Assembly: GCA_022376465.1 (NCBI GenBank)
Contig: JACDTU010000039.1
Coordinates: 1-44,119 of the forward strand
Source of the DNA: Cubamyces lactineus
Taxonomy: Eukaryota; Basidiomycota; Agaricomycetes; Polyporales; Polyporaceae
Direction: 5' to 3'
Length of the DNA: 44,119 nt
Made by a program: the position numbers and the translations under genes. How positions within the stretch are numbered: the first letter of the stretch is position 1; the number at the start of each line of letters is the position of its first letter. The notes below the pieces were generated by a model, which made no database searches, was not told where the DNA came from, and saw only the letters and a list, made by a program, of their open reading frames with translations. Below, piece after piece: positions 26,187 through 35,933 of this stretch.

Positions 26187-29100
26187 TCACGACAACTTGT
26201 GCCTCTTCTTATAGTTGCGCAAGATCGACTGCGCATTCTTGAGATGTCTTTCTGGTTCCCAAGAATTTTCCGATGCGGGCCAGCCCTTCCAAGCCACTAG
26301 ATACTGCTTTTGGGTACCTCTAGTGCGGTGGCTCAGAATTGCTTCTACCTCCCATTCCTCTCCTTCAGTTGATTCAGGAGTGGGAATCGGTGGAGGTCGG
26401 AATAGTCTGGTCCGTGCTCCTTAGTTGTGTGGTACGGGGTAAGTAGCGCTACGTGGAAGACGGGGTGTATCTTCCATTTCTCCGGAAGCTTTAACTTAAA
26501 TGTAACCGGTCCCAAGACCTTGACGATGGTGAACGGTCCCACTCGTTTTGGAATCAACTTCCTGGAGACATATGGAAGCCTGAGGTTCTTTGTATCGAGA
26601 AGAACCTTGTCTCCGAGCTTCAGCGGAACTTGCGCAGCGGGGAGCCTTCTTGACATAGCTGCGGCGGCCTGCGCATGCGCCGCTATTGTATTCTCCCTGG
26701 CTTCCTGAAGACTTTGAAGCCTCTGCTCCGTACTTGGATGCTTTGGGGTGGTTCGGACTGTCCCAACGGCCTCTGGCTGAAACCCGTAGAGTAGCTCAAA
26801 CGGGGATTTTCCCGTGACAGAGTGTGTCCGCTGATTGTGCGCGAATTCGAATTGAGGCAGCAGTTTGGCCCAGTTCTCCGGATTGTTAGCACAGTAGAGC
26901 CGAAGTGCTAAGTCGAGTTCTTGATTTACTCGCTCCGTTTCCCCATCTGTCTGAGGATGGTAGGCCGTGCTGAGTGCCGTTTCAATTCCGAGGCTATTGT
27001 GTAGTTCTTTGAATGCCTTGGATATGAATTGCGGCCCCCGATCCGAGATGACCTTCGCAGGTAGTCCGAATCTGCGATACACATCCCTTTGCAGAATATC
27101 CATGGCTCCTTCTGCCGTAATATTCTTGGTGCAAGGGGAAAATACCGCTGCTTGGATACATCATGGTCGACTACCACTTGGACGGCATTAAAACCATCCG
27201 ATTCTGGTAGATCGGTGATATAATCCATGGTAATTGTCCGGAAAGGCCTAGTATCCCCACTGTGTTGAATGGGAATTAAGCCTGGTTTAATGGGATGCGT
27301 ATTGACCTTGCTTGTTTGGCAAGCGGCGCAACCTTTGACATATTGCGCGATGAATTTCCGCATGCCTGGCCACATATATTCCCGTTTGACCAGATCATAG
27401 GTTTTCTGGACTCCTGGGTGTCCCATAATCGGTGCGTCGTGATGCATCTTGACTATATCACGATACAATTGATTATCTGGTGGAACGTATACTCTGTTCT
27501 TGTACAGGAGTATTCCGTCGTCGTCGGACCAATCTTCTGGTTTGCCGAACTCTGGGCGTTTGGTAGCCTTTCCTTTTAGAGTAATGTACTCTACTACCGA
27601 GTTGTCCCGTAGCTTGCTATCACGGATGCGCTCTTGTAGCTCAACGTTGACAGCTTTGGCAAAAAGTTCTGGCCCTAGTAATATGACGTCCTTGTTGTCA
27701 TTTTCCCCCCCGTCATGCCCTGATCTCCGAGAAAGGGCGTCTGCTTGAGTGAGGGATTTTCCGGGCTGGTGCTTGATTACGATGTTGAACTCCGAGAGGA
27801 ATAAATGCCATCGCGCCTGTCTGCGATTTAACTTCTGCGCCGTACGGAAGTAGGTCAGATTTTTGTGATCTGATAGGATTTCTGTAGGGTGTGGGGAACC
27901 CTGCAAAAAATGTCGCCATGCTTCGAGAGCTCGAACAATGGCTAACAATTCTCTATCATAAATCTGATAGTTCCGTTCCGCAGGAGTAAAGGACTTGGAC
28001 AAATAGGCACAAGGATGCCATAGTCCGTCCTCTCCTTGCTGTCGTAGTACAGCACCTGTTGCGACCTTAGAAGCATCGCACTCAATCTGAAATGGTTTCT
28101 CCGGATCCGGGATTTGTAGGATCGGTTCTTCAGTAAACCGCTTCTTGAGTGTATTGAATGCTTTCTGACAATCAGAGGTCCACAGAAAAGGCTGGTCCTT
28201 CTTGGTTAATTCCGTGAGGGGTCGGACTATCTTTGAATAATCCCGAATGAACCGTCGGTAGAAATTACCGAACCCTAGGAATGCCTGAACCTGCTTGACT
28301 GTTTTCGGTGGTTCCCACTCGATAATTGCCTTGAGCTTTACTGGATCCATAGCGACTACCCCTGGCCGGATTATTGATCCTAGAAATTCGACTTCTTGTC
28401 TGTCGAATTCGCATTTTTCCGCCTTGAGGAATAGATCACTGTCTTGAAGTCGCTGTAAAGCTCTTCGCGTGCGTTTGTGATGGTCCTCGACATTGTCTGA
28501 GAATATCAGGATGTCGTCCATGTAAATGACCATCCATCCTTCCTGAAGCATGTCCCGGAAGAGATCGTTCATCATGTTCTGGAATGTGGCCGGTGCGTTG
28601 CACAAACCAAAAAACATGACTGTCGGTTCGAACAATCCGCTGGGTGTTATAAACGCAGCTTTCCACTCATCACCCTCTTTGATGCGAACATTATTGTACC
28701 CTGCTCGCACGTCGAGCTTGGTGAATATTGTGGCCCCTTTCAGCCGGTCAATGATGTCGCTGATGAGCGGCAAGGGATATGCGTTTTTGATAGTCCCCTC
28801 GTTAAGAGCCCTGTAGTCTTGAACAGGTCGAAGACTCCCATCCTTCTTGGTGACAAAGAAAAATGGCGAGGCTAGTGGAGACTTGGATTTTCGAATGTAG
28901 CCCTTCTCGAGGTTCTCCGCAATGAATTTGTCGAGTTCTATACGTTCCGTATAGGTCAGAGGGTAGATTTTCCTCCAAGACCCCTTGGTATGATGGTCGA
29001 AGTCCTTCTTGAATTCGATAGCATGGTCCCATGGTCTCGAGGGCGGAAATCTACTTGCTGCCTTTTTCTCAAAGACCTGTCGATAGTCCTTTACAAAATC

Positions 29101-29808
29101 AGGTAGGATTTCGTCCAAGGTCTTCTCCTTCTGGTCTTTCTTCGCTGCTATAGCGATCTCCGTAGACTTATTAATCTTTCGGATTTTCTTCTTGCGGTAC
29201 CATAGCTCGATGGCCCTCGAAGGATTAAATGTAAGCCTTTCGGAGTCTGGGTCTGCGTCGTCCTCGTCCGGTATAGCACGTACGAACGATACGACCAGAT
29301 CTTGATTTAGAGGTTTTACTGGGAAATTCCACAGCATCCCTTCGGGTGGGTCGTGCTCGCATTGGTATTTATGGATCTGCTGCTGCTTCTTGATAATATC
29401 CGACTTGAAAGTAATGCGTCCACTTTCCCAGTCGATATTAGGATTGTACTTGCGGATCCATGGCATGCCGAATAAGACATCGTCCCGCCCAATGTCGGCC
29501 ACATACCAATTTGTTGGGAGCTTCTTCCCGTGTAGATTAAATGTCCCCTCCACCCGATGGGTAATGGTTCCCATGCTATTAACGCTATCGTCCGCGTTCC
29601 GGAAAGTCAGAGTCTTCGGTAGTCTGACTGTCGGAAGATTGTACTTGTCCACAATCTTTTTATTGACGATCACGGCATCCGCACCAGTGTCGATGAGCCC
29701 CTTGATTTCGACGGCTTTGTCCTGAACCTGCATGTAACCGGGTATCAGCAGAGCACTGCGTTTCCGCTCTGTATTGGTTACAATAGGTACATGCAGTTCC
29801 TTGGGCAA
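26187..29808 (-). pseudogene. pol: pol of N1, two single-base frameshifts
   Basis: PR, RT, RNase H and the first part of integrase are intact down to about 27152. There one T is missing in CTTT, just after the first integrase Asp. The frame is then shifted through the rest of integrase. A second missing base near 26401 shifts again before the chromodomain. All other residues match N2. The start is a TTG as in the other copies, reached by the -1 frameshift at 29838-29844. Confidence 0.88.
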
Positions 29809-29844
29809 GTCAGGCGTCGAGTCTGCTTGCCTGCCTAAAAACCC
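29804..29844 (-). promoter_or_regulatory. gag-pol -1 frameshift signal of N1
   Basis: GGGTTTT (29838-29844, minus strand), TAG, then the 9-bp bulged hairpin (29804-29831). Same as N2. Confidence 0.8.
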
Positions 29845-31739
29845 GTCTCAAAATCTGTAGCCCTGAGTGCGTTAATAGAAATATTGTCCTCTTCGTCCTC
29901 TTCGTCCTCTTCGTCTGAGATCTCCTCAGACTCGTCCTCTAAGTCCTCGTCGGTAACCTTTCGTACCTTCCGACTGACGGGTTTGCCGGGCTTCTTAGGT
30001 TTAGAAGGACAGTCTCTGGAAATATGTCCCGGCTTCCTGCACCGGAAACATAGTCCCTTGTCTTGCAGCTCCTGTCTCTCCTTGACAGAGAGCTTGTTAA
30101 TATCGAGCGAGTCGTCCTCGATATTAACCGTCTTGACATTCTTCCTAGTCTTCGAGGTTTTGGCCTTGCGTCCTCTGCGATTAGCCAAAATCTTCTCCGT
30201 AAGGTGATAGCTATGGTCGATCTCCTTAGTCCTAGTCATCCACTCTTCAATGGTCGTCGGCGGAGGGTACGACATGGATATCTTCTTAAGTAAATATTCT
30301 GGAAGCGCATTCCTGTACAGGGCCAGTTGCGCTGCTGGGTCCAGAATTTTTCCCTTGAGAGCTAGATCCATGAACCTCGCATTGAACTCATCAACTGAAG
30401 AGTAGTCCTTGAGCTGTATTGTCGTGAGATTAACCATAGAGTCGTCCACCTCGTCTACTGGGGCAAATGCGAGCAGGAAATTCCTTTTGAAGACCGGCCA
30501 AGAGTCAAATCCTCGATAGACTCCCGGTCTAATTTCCTCTTCAGCTCGCTGAATTGTGATGTCCTTCCAGTAGTTTATATTGTCCCCTTCCATGAAGGAT
30601 AGGGCCGTTGCCACCTTCGTGTAGTCATTAACGAAGTCGTGGGGCCGTGCCGTGAACAACAGGAACAGTTGATTGAGGAAGGACCTGGTTTTGTCTCGGT
30701 CTCCGTTGAAGACCTCAGGGTCCTTGATCTTGCCTTTCCCTTGTCCTTGCGGCACATTTCCTGGCGCATTTCCTGGAGCTTCTTGCGGTTCCGGGTCTGG
30801 GTCTGGTCCTGGTGGTCCCGGTGGTCCTGGTGGTCCTCCTCCTGGGGAGTGGGGATCTGAAGGCTCAGGGTCAGGCCGTCCTCCAGGCCTACCTGGTCCG
30901 CCTCCTCCTCCACCTCCAGAAGGATTAATAACTCCTCCAGAACTTGCTGTTGCCTGGGGGTTTGGTCCACTGAATAAAGACCCGTACCTTCCTCCTTCAG
31001 AGCTTTGCCCTTGCGGAGTGAACGCATACCTATGGGCTCCAGAAATGGATTCTCCTGTCGCTGTTCCCGACATGTACGATGGTACTGATTTTCGTACAAA
31101 TTCTGGGGTTGCGCTGCGACTAGTATACTCCAATTCAGATTTAGTCTCCTCGACCTCTGTCTGAATATGCTCTTCTCTCGGTTCAGGTGTGTCTACCTCG
31201 ATCCGAGTGTCTTCTGTCTTCGATGCAGGTACTATGACCTTAATCCGAACAGTTTCTTCGATTTTCGGTTCAGGTGCTTCGACCGTTGTCCGAAAAGTCT
31301 CGTCCTCCTTGTCCGAGTCCTCTACCTTAGACGGTTCGGTCTCCTTTCCTTTCTCCTTGAAGGATGGACCTGATTCCTTAGGTGATTCGGATTCTTGAGG
31401 TTTCGGGGTTCCTACTCTTGAAGTCGGAAATGATCCTGACGCAACTCTCGGACTATTAATCCGACCAGTAGCTTTTCCAGCAAGTAGTGGTTTCTTGACT
31501 ACCGCGGGTTGTCGTCCGTGGGTACTAGTAATATCCCGCTCTTGTGAGGAGTGTGTTAGGATTAAAGCCGATGCGTGCTTGACGTTTGGAACCTCCTTAG
31601 TGTTGTACCGAAGTGGACACCTTTCGTTGGTGCAAAAATTCCACTTGTCTACGCTTTCTCGATAGTATACGTCCCGAGCTTTGTCGGAGTTGTAGAGATG
31701 ATATAACCTTGAACAACTATATGGTTCAGCTGAACTCAT
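29835..31739 (-). CDS. gag: gag of N1, 634 aa
   Basis: Intact and, by eye, identical in protein to gag of N2. It is ten residues longer than E2 gag because of a longer Gly-Pro-Pro run and an extra Pro-Gly-Asn-Val unit in the linker (about 300-340). It has the same gag core, CCHC knuckle and acidic tail. Start ATG at 31739 overlaps the ORF1 stop. Confidence 0.93.
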   Translation of the reverse strand: MSSAEPYSCSRLYHLYNSDKARDVYYRESVDKWNFCTNERCPLRYNTKEVPNVKHASALILTHSSQERDITSTHGRQPAVVKKPLLAGKATGRINSPRVASGSFPTSRVGTPKPQESESPKESGPSFKEKGKETEPSKVEDSDKEDETFRTTVEAPEPKIEETVRIKVIVPASKTEDTRIEVDTPEPREEHIQTEVEETKSELEYTSRSATPEFVRKSVPSYMSGTATGESISGAHRYAFTPQGQSSEGGRYGSLFSGPNPQATASSGGVINPSGGGGGGGPGRPGGRPDPEPSDPHSPGGGPPGPPGPPGPDPDPEPQEAPGNAPGNVPQGQGKGKIKDPEVFNGDRDKTRSFLNQLFLLFTARPHDFVNDYTKVATALSFMEGDNINYWKDITIQRAEEEIRPGVYRGFDSWPVFKRNFLLAFAPVDEVDDSMVNLTTIQLKDYSSVDEFNARFMDLALKGKILDPAAQLALYRNALPEYLLKKISMSYPPPTTIEEWMTRTKEIDHSYHLTEKILANRRGRKAKTSKTRKNVKTVNIEDDSLDINKLSVKERQELQDKGLCFRCRKPGHISRDCPSKPKKPGKPVSRKVRKVTDEDLEDESEEISDEEDEEDEEDNISINALRATDFETGF

Positions 31740-32611
31740 ACACGTTGTGCTTGTCGTAGGAAAGCCTGATGTAGTTCCCTAGCTCGGAGGCAACTACGAA
31801 ATTTCCTAAGATTTTCTTCGAGGTCTATATCTGCGTAGTTCTCCGGATTGAGGACCTTTGCTCGCAGGTAGTCAATCTGGTTCTGAAGATATCCCGCAAA
31901 GTTCCGTACCCTCGTTGGAGGCGTAACAGCTTGTCTTGGAATAAATTCGAGTGTCTGGATGACCTGAGTTATGTATCGATGGGCTCGTTCGAGAGTCGCG
32001 TGATATCTCCTCGTGAAGTCTTCCTGTCCTAGTACTTCCAAGTTATCTGCTATAACTCGAAGTGTATCGATCGCGTGCACCGGAAGCTGTGTTCTCCGAT
32101 AGAATATCCCTGCCGTTGAGGATGCTTCTTCAACACTAGTTTCTGGAGTCGATCGATCCGAACTATCCGTTCCTGGACTCGCTCGGGTTGGAATGGGTAC
32201 GCCTATTGCTACTCCTGATTCCGCCTGAATGGCCAGAGAATTCCTATATTCTCTCCACTCTTGTGTTCGCTGAAACGCGGGTTCGTGGTCCGATACTCGA
32301 GTGCTCTGACCCGATGATATTGAACTGGTACTTTCTACGTAAGGGATTGTCGAGCTAAAACCTCTTATCAAGGGGAATGGGGATCCTCCTGGCGATCTTG
32401 GGAGAGCAACTATATTCTCCGGGATCGCGAGTGGTGGTAAGCTCGGCAGTGTTTTGTTCCTTCCGCCTAGTACCCTGGGTGATTGTCGCAATGGGGGTTG
32501 TGTAGTTCCCTCCGTATTGACTATCGTCTCTCTGTACGTTACGAGCAAGAGAGAGTTCTGATGCGTTTCGTAGTCGTTGTCTTCCGACGTAGGCCTCTGC
32601 ACTTTTAACAA
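31736..32611 (-). CDS. ORF1 of N1: ATG-less open frame
   Basis: The 291 codons are identical in translation to ORF1 of N2. No ATG occurs on the sense strand between 32815 (presumed transcript start) and 31740. Coordinates begin at a TTG; the candidate CTG start is in the primer-binding site. Expression unproven. Confidence 0.5.
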   Translation of the reverse strand: MLKVQRPTSEDNDYETHQNSLLLVTYRETIVNTEGTTQPPLRQSPRVLGGRNKTLPSLPPLAIPENIVALPRSPGGSPFPLIRGFSSTIPYVESTSSISSGQSTRVSDHEPAFQRTQEWREYRNSLAIQAESGVAIGVPIPTRASPGTDSSDRSTPETSVEEASSTAGIFYRRTQLPVHAIDTLRVIADNLEVLGQEDFTRRYHATLERAHRYITQVIQTLEFIPRQAVTPPTRVRNFAGYLQNQIDYLRAKVLNPENYADIDLEENLRKFRSCLRARELHQAFLRQAQRV

Positions 32612-32623
32612 GTGGAGGGTTAA

Positions 32624-32635
32624 AGCTTTCAGTCT
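32624..32635 (-). promoter_or_regulatory. Primer-binding site of N1 (self-priming type)
   Basis: AGACTGAAAGCT on the minus strand, complementary to 32804-32815 in the 5' LTR; 2 nt from the LTR. Confidence 0.75.
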
Positions 32636-32637
32636 AA

Positions 32638-33187
32638 TGTTACGCTTTCGAGCGTGACTCTTAAACTATCAAGCCTTAAGACGTCAATGAATAGAGAGCT
32701 TGTATCTATTCAGCTACTAGCCCTAGCTTGTCGAAGATAAGCGCGTAGTAGTGTTTGCAGTTGAGAGCGAGTTAACGAGCAACCAAAGTCGTATTTCGCG
32801 AAGAGACTGAAAGCTGAGGGTCGCTCTATGGCGTCGCCTCTTATATACATGTATACCAGCCTGTAGACGGAACGTTCTAGCGTATACAAGGACTTTCTGG
32901 TGTGTAGTAGTCAGCGCTAGTCGAACCTAGTAACACTGTGGCAGTGCTGCTGTGTACTGTGCAGAAGCGCTGTGCACTGCGCGGAAGCGACTGTGCACTG
33001 TGCAGAAGTAACTGTGCATGGAAAGTCCTAGAGCATCCTAGATAATACGAGACTGTTCCATAGAATCCGCCATATACAATCGTAGCTGGAGTCCCAGAGC
33101 CTACCATACTTGTATCGTACAGAGTAAGTACTAGAAACCGTTACCAGTTCGTCGAGACGTCGCAATACCTATTGTACATTCGTAACA
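32638..33187 (-). repeat. 5' LTR of N1 (550 bp)
   Basis: Looks identical to 24245-24794. TATA box at 32840-32847 and presumed transcript start at 32815 (minus strand). Followed by the CTCGT duplicate. Confidence 0.95.
32804..32847 (-). promoter_or_regulatory. N1 promoter: TATA box and presumed transcript start / self-primer
   Basis: TATATAAG (32840-32847) and, 32 nt on, AGCTTTCAGTCT (32804-32815), both on the minus strand. Confidence 0.65.
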
Positions 33188-33192
33188 CTCGT

Positions 33193-33970
33193 CGACCTCG
33201 TCAACCGTACTGAGCTCGAGATGCTCAAGCTCCGGGAGAAGGTCGAACGATTCCACCTCGGAGTAAGGTGAATCCGAGCGAGATGAAACCAAAGAGGGGG
33301 TGGACTCCTCAGAGGTTTGTCCCCACTTGACGGCTTCTTCCTCGGGGTCTGGAGTAGCAATCTTCCATGGGTCAGTTGAGGGAACTGACCATCCTCCGAC
33401 TGAACTCACGTCCGCGTCTTCATCCTCATCTACCTCGATAGACTCCGGGTAGTCATCGAGACGTTGCGGCCAGAAAATATGTCCCCAGTTATGAGTACCG
33501 TGTTGGTTGCGGAGGGGCATGAGATCCGAGAGAGCCCCCGCGATCTGGGGGTTAGCGAGCATCGAGAGTACCTTCTCTGCTCCTTGGATCACCGCCTGGT
33601 AAGCCTCGTTCGCAACCTGATCGACCTTCTTCTTCTCCGACTTGGGCGCCGACGTCCTCTTGTTATAGTTGACGAGAACTCCGTAGGACGGAGCAGCCCT
33701 GGCGAGAGAGCGGTAGACGTCGATGAGGTCCTTGACCTCAGGGAGATGAGAAATTCGAGCCTCTACGTGACTGTAGAGGTCGGGGTGGACAATGACCCAG
33801 CCGATGCGGTCGGCGAGGGTGCCTTCGTCGTTGGCCGAGACAGTGTGTCGAGGGAGGTGGTTGTAGAAAACCGTCCTCCGTTCGCGGATGAAGTTGGGGG
33901 GACGGGGAATGTTGCGTCTGGAAGCCTCAGAGAAGCGGCGACCAGTAAGATGAGTGCGAGTGTTGACCAT
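33193..33970 (-). pseudogene. ORF4 of E4, N-terminal part (split by N1)
   Basis: ATG at 33970. It reads MVNTRTHLTGRRFSEAS at the start and then the same helical and acidic regions as E3 ORF4, to the N1 insertion point after Val-Asp-Glu. It lies 65 nt after the E4 pol stop. Frame undamaged. Confidence 0.85.
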
Positions 33971-34036
33971 AGTGAATATCAGAAAATGTTTAGAAAATTG
34001 GAGGGAATATTTGAGTGAGGAGTGGGTTGAGTCTTT

Positions 34037-34481
34037 TTACGACAATTTGTGCCTCTTCTTATAGTTGCGCAGGATTGACTGCGCATTCTTGAGATGTTTT
34101 TCTGGTTCCCAAGAATTCTCCGATGCAGGCCAACCCTTCCAAGCCACTAGGTACTGTTTTCGGGTACCTCGGGTACGGTGGCTTAGGATTGCTTTTACCT
34201 CCCATTCCTCTCCTTCCGTCGAGTCTGGAGTGGGAATCGGTGGAGGTCGGATGTAGTCTGGTCCGTGCTCCTTAGTTGTGTGGTACGGAGTAAGTAGCGC
34301 TGCGTGGAAGACTGGGTGTATCTTCCATTTCTCCGGAAGTTTTAACTTAAATGTAACCGGTCCCAAGACCTTGACGATAGCGAACGGTCCCACTCGTTTT
34401 GGAATCAACTTCCTAGAGACATATGGAAGCCTGAGGTTCTTTGTATCGAGAAGAACCTTGTCTCCGAGCTTCAGCGGAACT
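34037..34481 (-). pseudogene. pol: pol of E4, C-terminal part with chromodomain (split by N2)
   Basis: From the N2 insertion point (equal to about pol residue 1061) to the stop: the linker region and the complete chromodomain (YLVAWKGW, NSWEP), ending KKRHKLS. It continues the frame of 43437-44119 when N2 and one GAACT are removed. Confidence 0.87.
34477..34481. repeat. Target-site duplication of N2, left copy (GAACT)
   Basis: GAACT flanks N2 on both sides (34477-34481 and 43432-43436). Confidence 0.95.
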
Positions 34482-34650
34482 TGTTACGAATGTACAATAG
34501 GTATTGCGACGTCTCGACGAACTGGTAACGGTTTCTAGTACTTACTCTGTACGATACAAGTATGGTAGGCTCTGGGACTCCAGCTACGATTGTATATGGC
34601 GGATTCTATGGAACAGTCTCGTATTATCTAGGATGCTCTAGGACTTTCCA

Positions 34651-34736
34651 TGCACAGTTACTTCTGCACAGTGCACAGTCGCTTCCGCGCAGTGCACAGC
34701 GCTTCTGCACAGTACACAGCAGCACTGCCACAGTGT
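34651..34736 (+). repeat. U3 tandem repeat block (TGCACAG / CTTC units)
   Basis: About four degenerate units built from TGCACAGTnnCTTC and TGCACAG, 20-21 bp each. The number of units differs between LTRs of this family (one fewer in E1). Position upstream of the TATA box suits an enhancer, but no factor can be named. Confidence 0.6.
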
Positions 34737-34821
34737 TACTAGGTTCGACTAGCGCTGACTACTACACACCAGAAAGTCCTTGTATACGCTAGAACGTTCC
34801 GTCTACAGGCTGGTATACATG

Positions 34822-34865
34822 TATATAAGAGGCGACGCCATAGAGCGACCCTCAGCTTTCAGTCT
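34822..34865 (+). promoter_or_regulatory. N2 promoter: TATA box and presumed transcript start / self-primer
   Basis: TATATAAG at 34822-34829 and AGCTTTCAGTCT at 34854-34865. The latter pairs with 35034-35045. Confidence 0.65.
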
Positions 34866-35033
34866 CTTCGCGAAATACGACTTTGGTTGCTCGTTAACTC
34901 GCTCTCAACTGCAAACACTACTACGCGCTTATCTTCGACAAGCTAGGGCTAGTAGCTGAATAGATACAAGCTCTCTATTCATTGACGTCTTAAGGCTTGA
35001 TAGTTTAAGAGTCACGCTCGAAAGCGTAACATT

Positions 35034-35045
35034 AGACTGAAAGCT
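35034..35045 (+). promoter_or_regulatory. Primer-binding site of N2 (self-priming type)
   Basis: AGACTGAAAGCT, 2 nt after the LTR; 12 of 12 complementary to the presumed 5' end of the transcript. Confidence 0.75.
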
Positions 35046-35057
35046 TTAACCCTCCAC

Positions 35058-35933
35058 TTGTTAAAAGTGCAGAGGCCTACGTCGGAAGACAACGACTACG
35101 AAACGCATCAGAACTCTCTCTTGCTCGTAACGTACAGAGAGACGATAGTCAATACGGAGGGAACTACACAACCCCCATTGCGACAATCACCCAGGGTACT
35201 AGGCGGAAGGAACAAAACACTGCCGAGCTTACCACCACTCGCGATCCCGGAGAATATAGTTGCTCTCCCAAGATCGCCAGGAGGATCCCCATTCCCCTTG
35301 ATAAGAGGTTTTAGCTCGACAATCCCTTACGTAGAAAGTACCAGTTCAATATCATCGGGTCAGAGCACTCGAGTATCGGACCACGAACCCGCGTTTCAGC
35401 GAACACAAGAGTGGAGAGAATATAGGAATTCTCTGGCCATTCAGGCGGAATCAGGAGTAGCAATAGGCGTACCCATTCCAACCCGAGCGAGTCCAGGAAC
35501 GGATAGTTCGGATCGATCGACTCCAGAAACTAGTGTTGAAGAAGCATCCTCAACGGCAGGGATATTCTATCGGAGAACACAGCTTCCGGTGCACGCGATC
35601 GATACACTTCGAGTTATAGCAGATAACTTGGAAGTACTAGGACAGGAAGACTTCACGAGGAGATATCACGCGACTCTCGAACGAGCCCATCGATACATAA
35701 CTCAGGTCATCCAGACACTCGAATTTATTCCAAGACAAGCTGTTACGCCTCCAACGAGGGTACGGAACTTTGCGGGATATCTTCAGAACCAGATTGACTA
35801 CCTGCGAGCAAAGGTCCTCAATCCGGAGAACTACGCAGATATAGACCTCGAAGAAAATCTTAGGAAATTTCGTAGTTGCCTCCGAGCTAGGGAACTACAT
35901 CAGGCTTTCCTACGACAAGCACAACGTGTATGA
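35058..35933 (+). CDS. ORF1 of N2: ATG-less 291-codon open frame upstream of gag
   Basis: The frame stays open from inside the LTR to a TGA at 35931-35933 that overlaps the gag ATG (35930). No Met codon in the frame, and no ATG in any forward frame from 34854 to 35929. First half Ser/Thr/Pro-rich, second half helical and charged with several Arg/Glu-rich segments. Candidate non-AUG starts are the CTG in the primer-binding site (A at -3) and the TTG at 35058. If the frame is translated, gag could follow by termination-reinitiation. Not recognised as any family. Confidence 0.5.
   Translation: MLKVQRPTSEDNDYETHQNSLLLVTYRETIVNTEGTTQPPLRQSPRVLGGRNKTLPSLPPLAIPENIVALPRSPGGSPFPLIRGFSSTIPYVESTSSISSGQSTRVSDHEPAFQRTQEWREYRNSLAIQAESGVAIGVPIPTRASPGTDSSDRSTPETSVEEASSTAGIFYRRTQLPVHAIDTLRVIADNLEVLGQEDFTRRYHATLERAHRYITQVIQTLEFIPRQAVTPPTRVRNFAGYLQNQIDYLRAKVLNPENYADIDLEENLRKFRSCLRARELHQAFLRQAQRV

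Larger units (their letters stand above)
24245..33187 (-). mobile_element. N1: full-length chromovirus copy (8,943 bp) inserted in ORF4 of E4
   Basis: Two 550-bp LTRs that look identical, and CTCGT duplicates. All parts are present. By eye it equals N2 except for seven single-base deletions, all between about 25734 and 27152; these exactly account for the 7-bp difference in length. ORF1 and gag are intact; pol and ORF4 are frameshifted. Confidence 0.95.
34482..35031 (+). repeat. 5' LTR of N2 (550 bp)
   Basis: TGTTACG...CGTAACA. U3 short repeats at 34651-34736, TATA box 34822-34829, R start at 34854. Confidence 0.95.
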
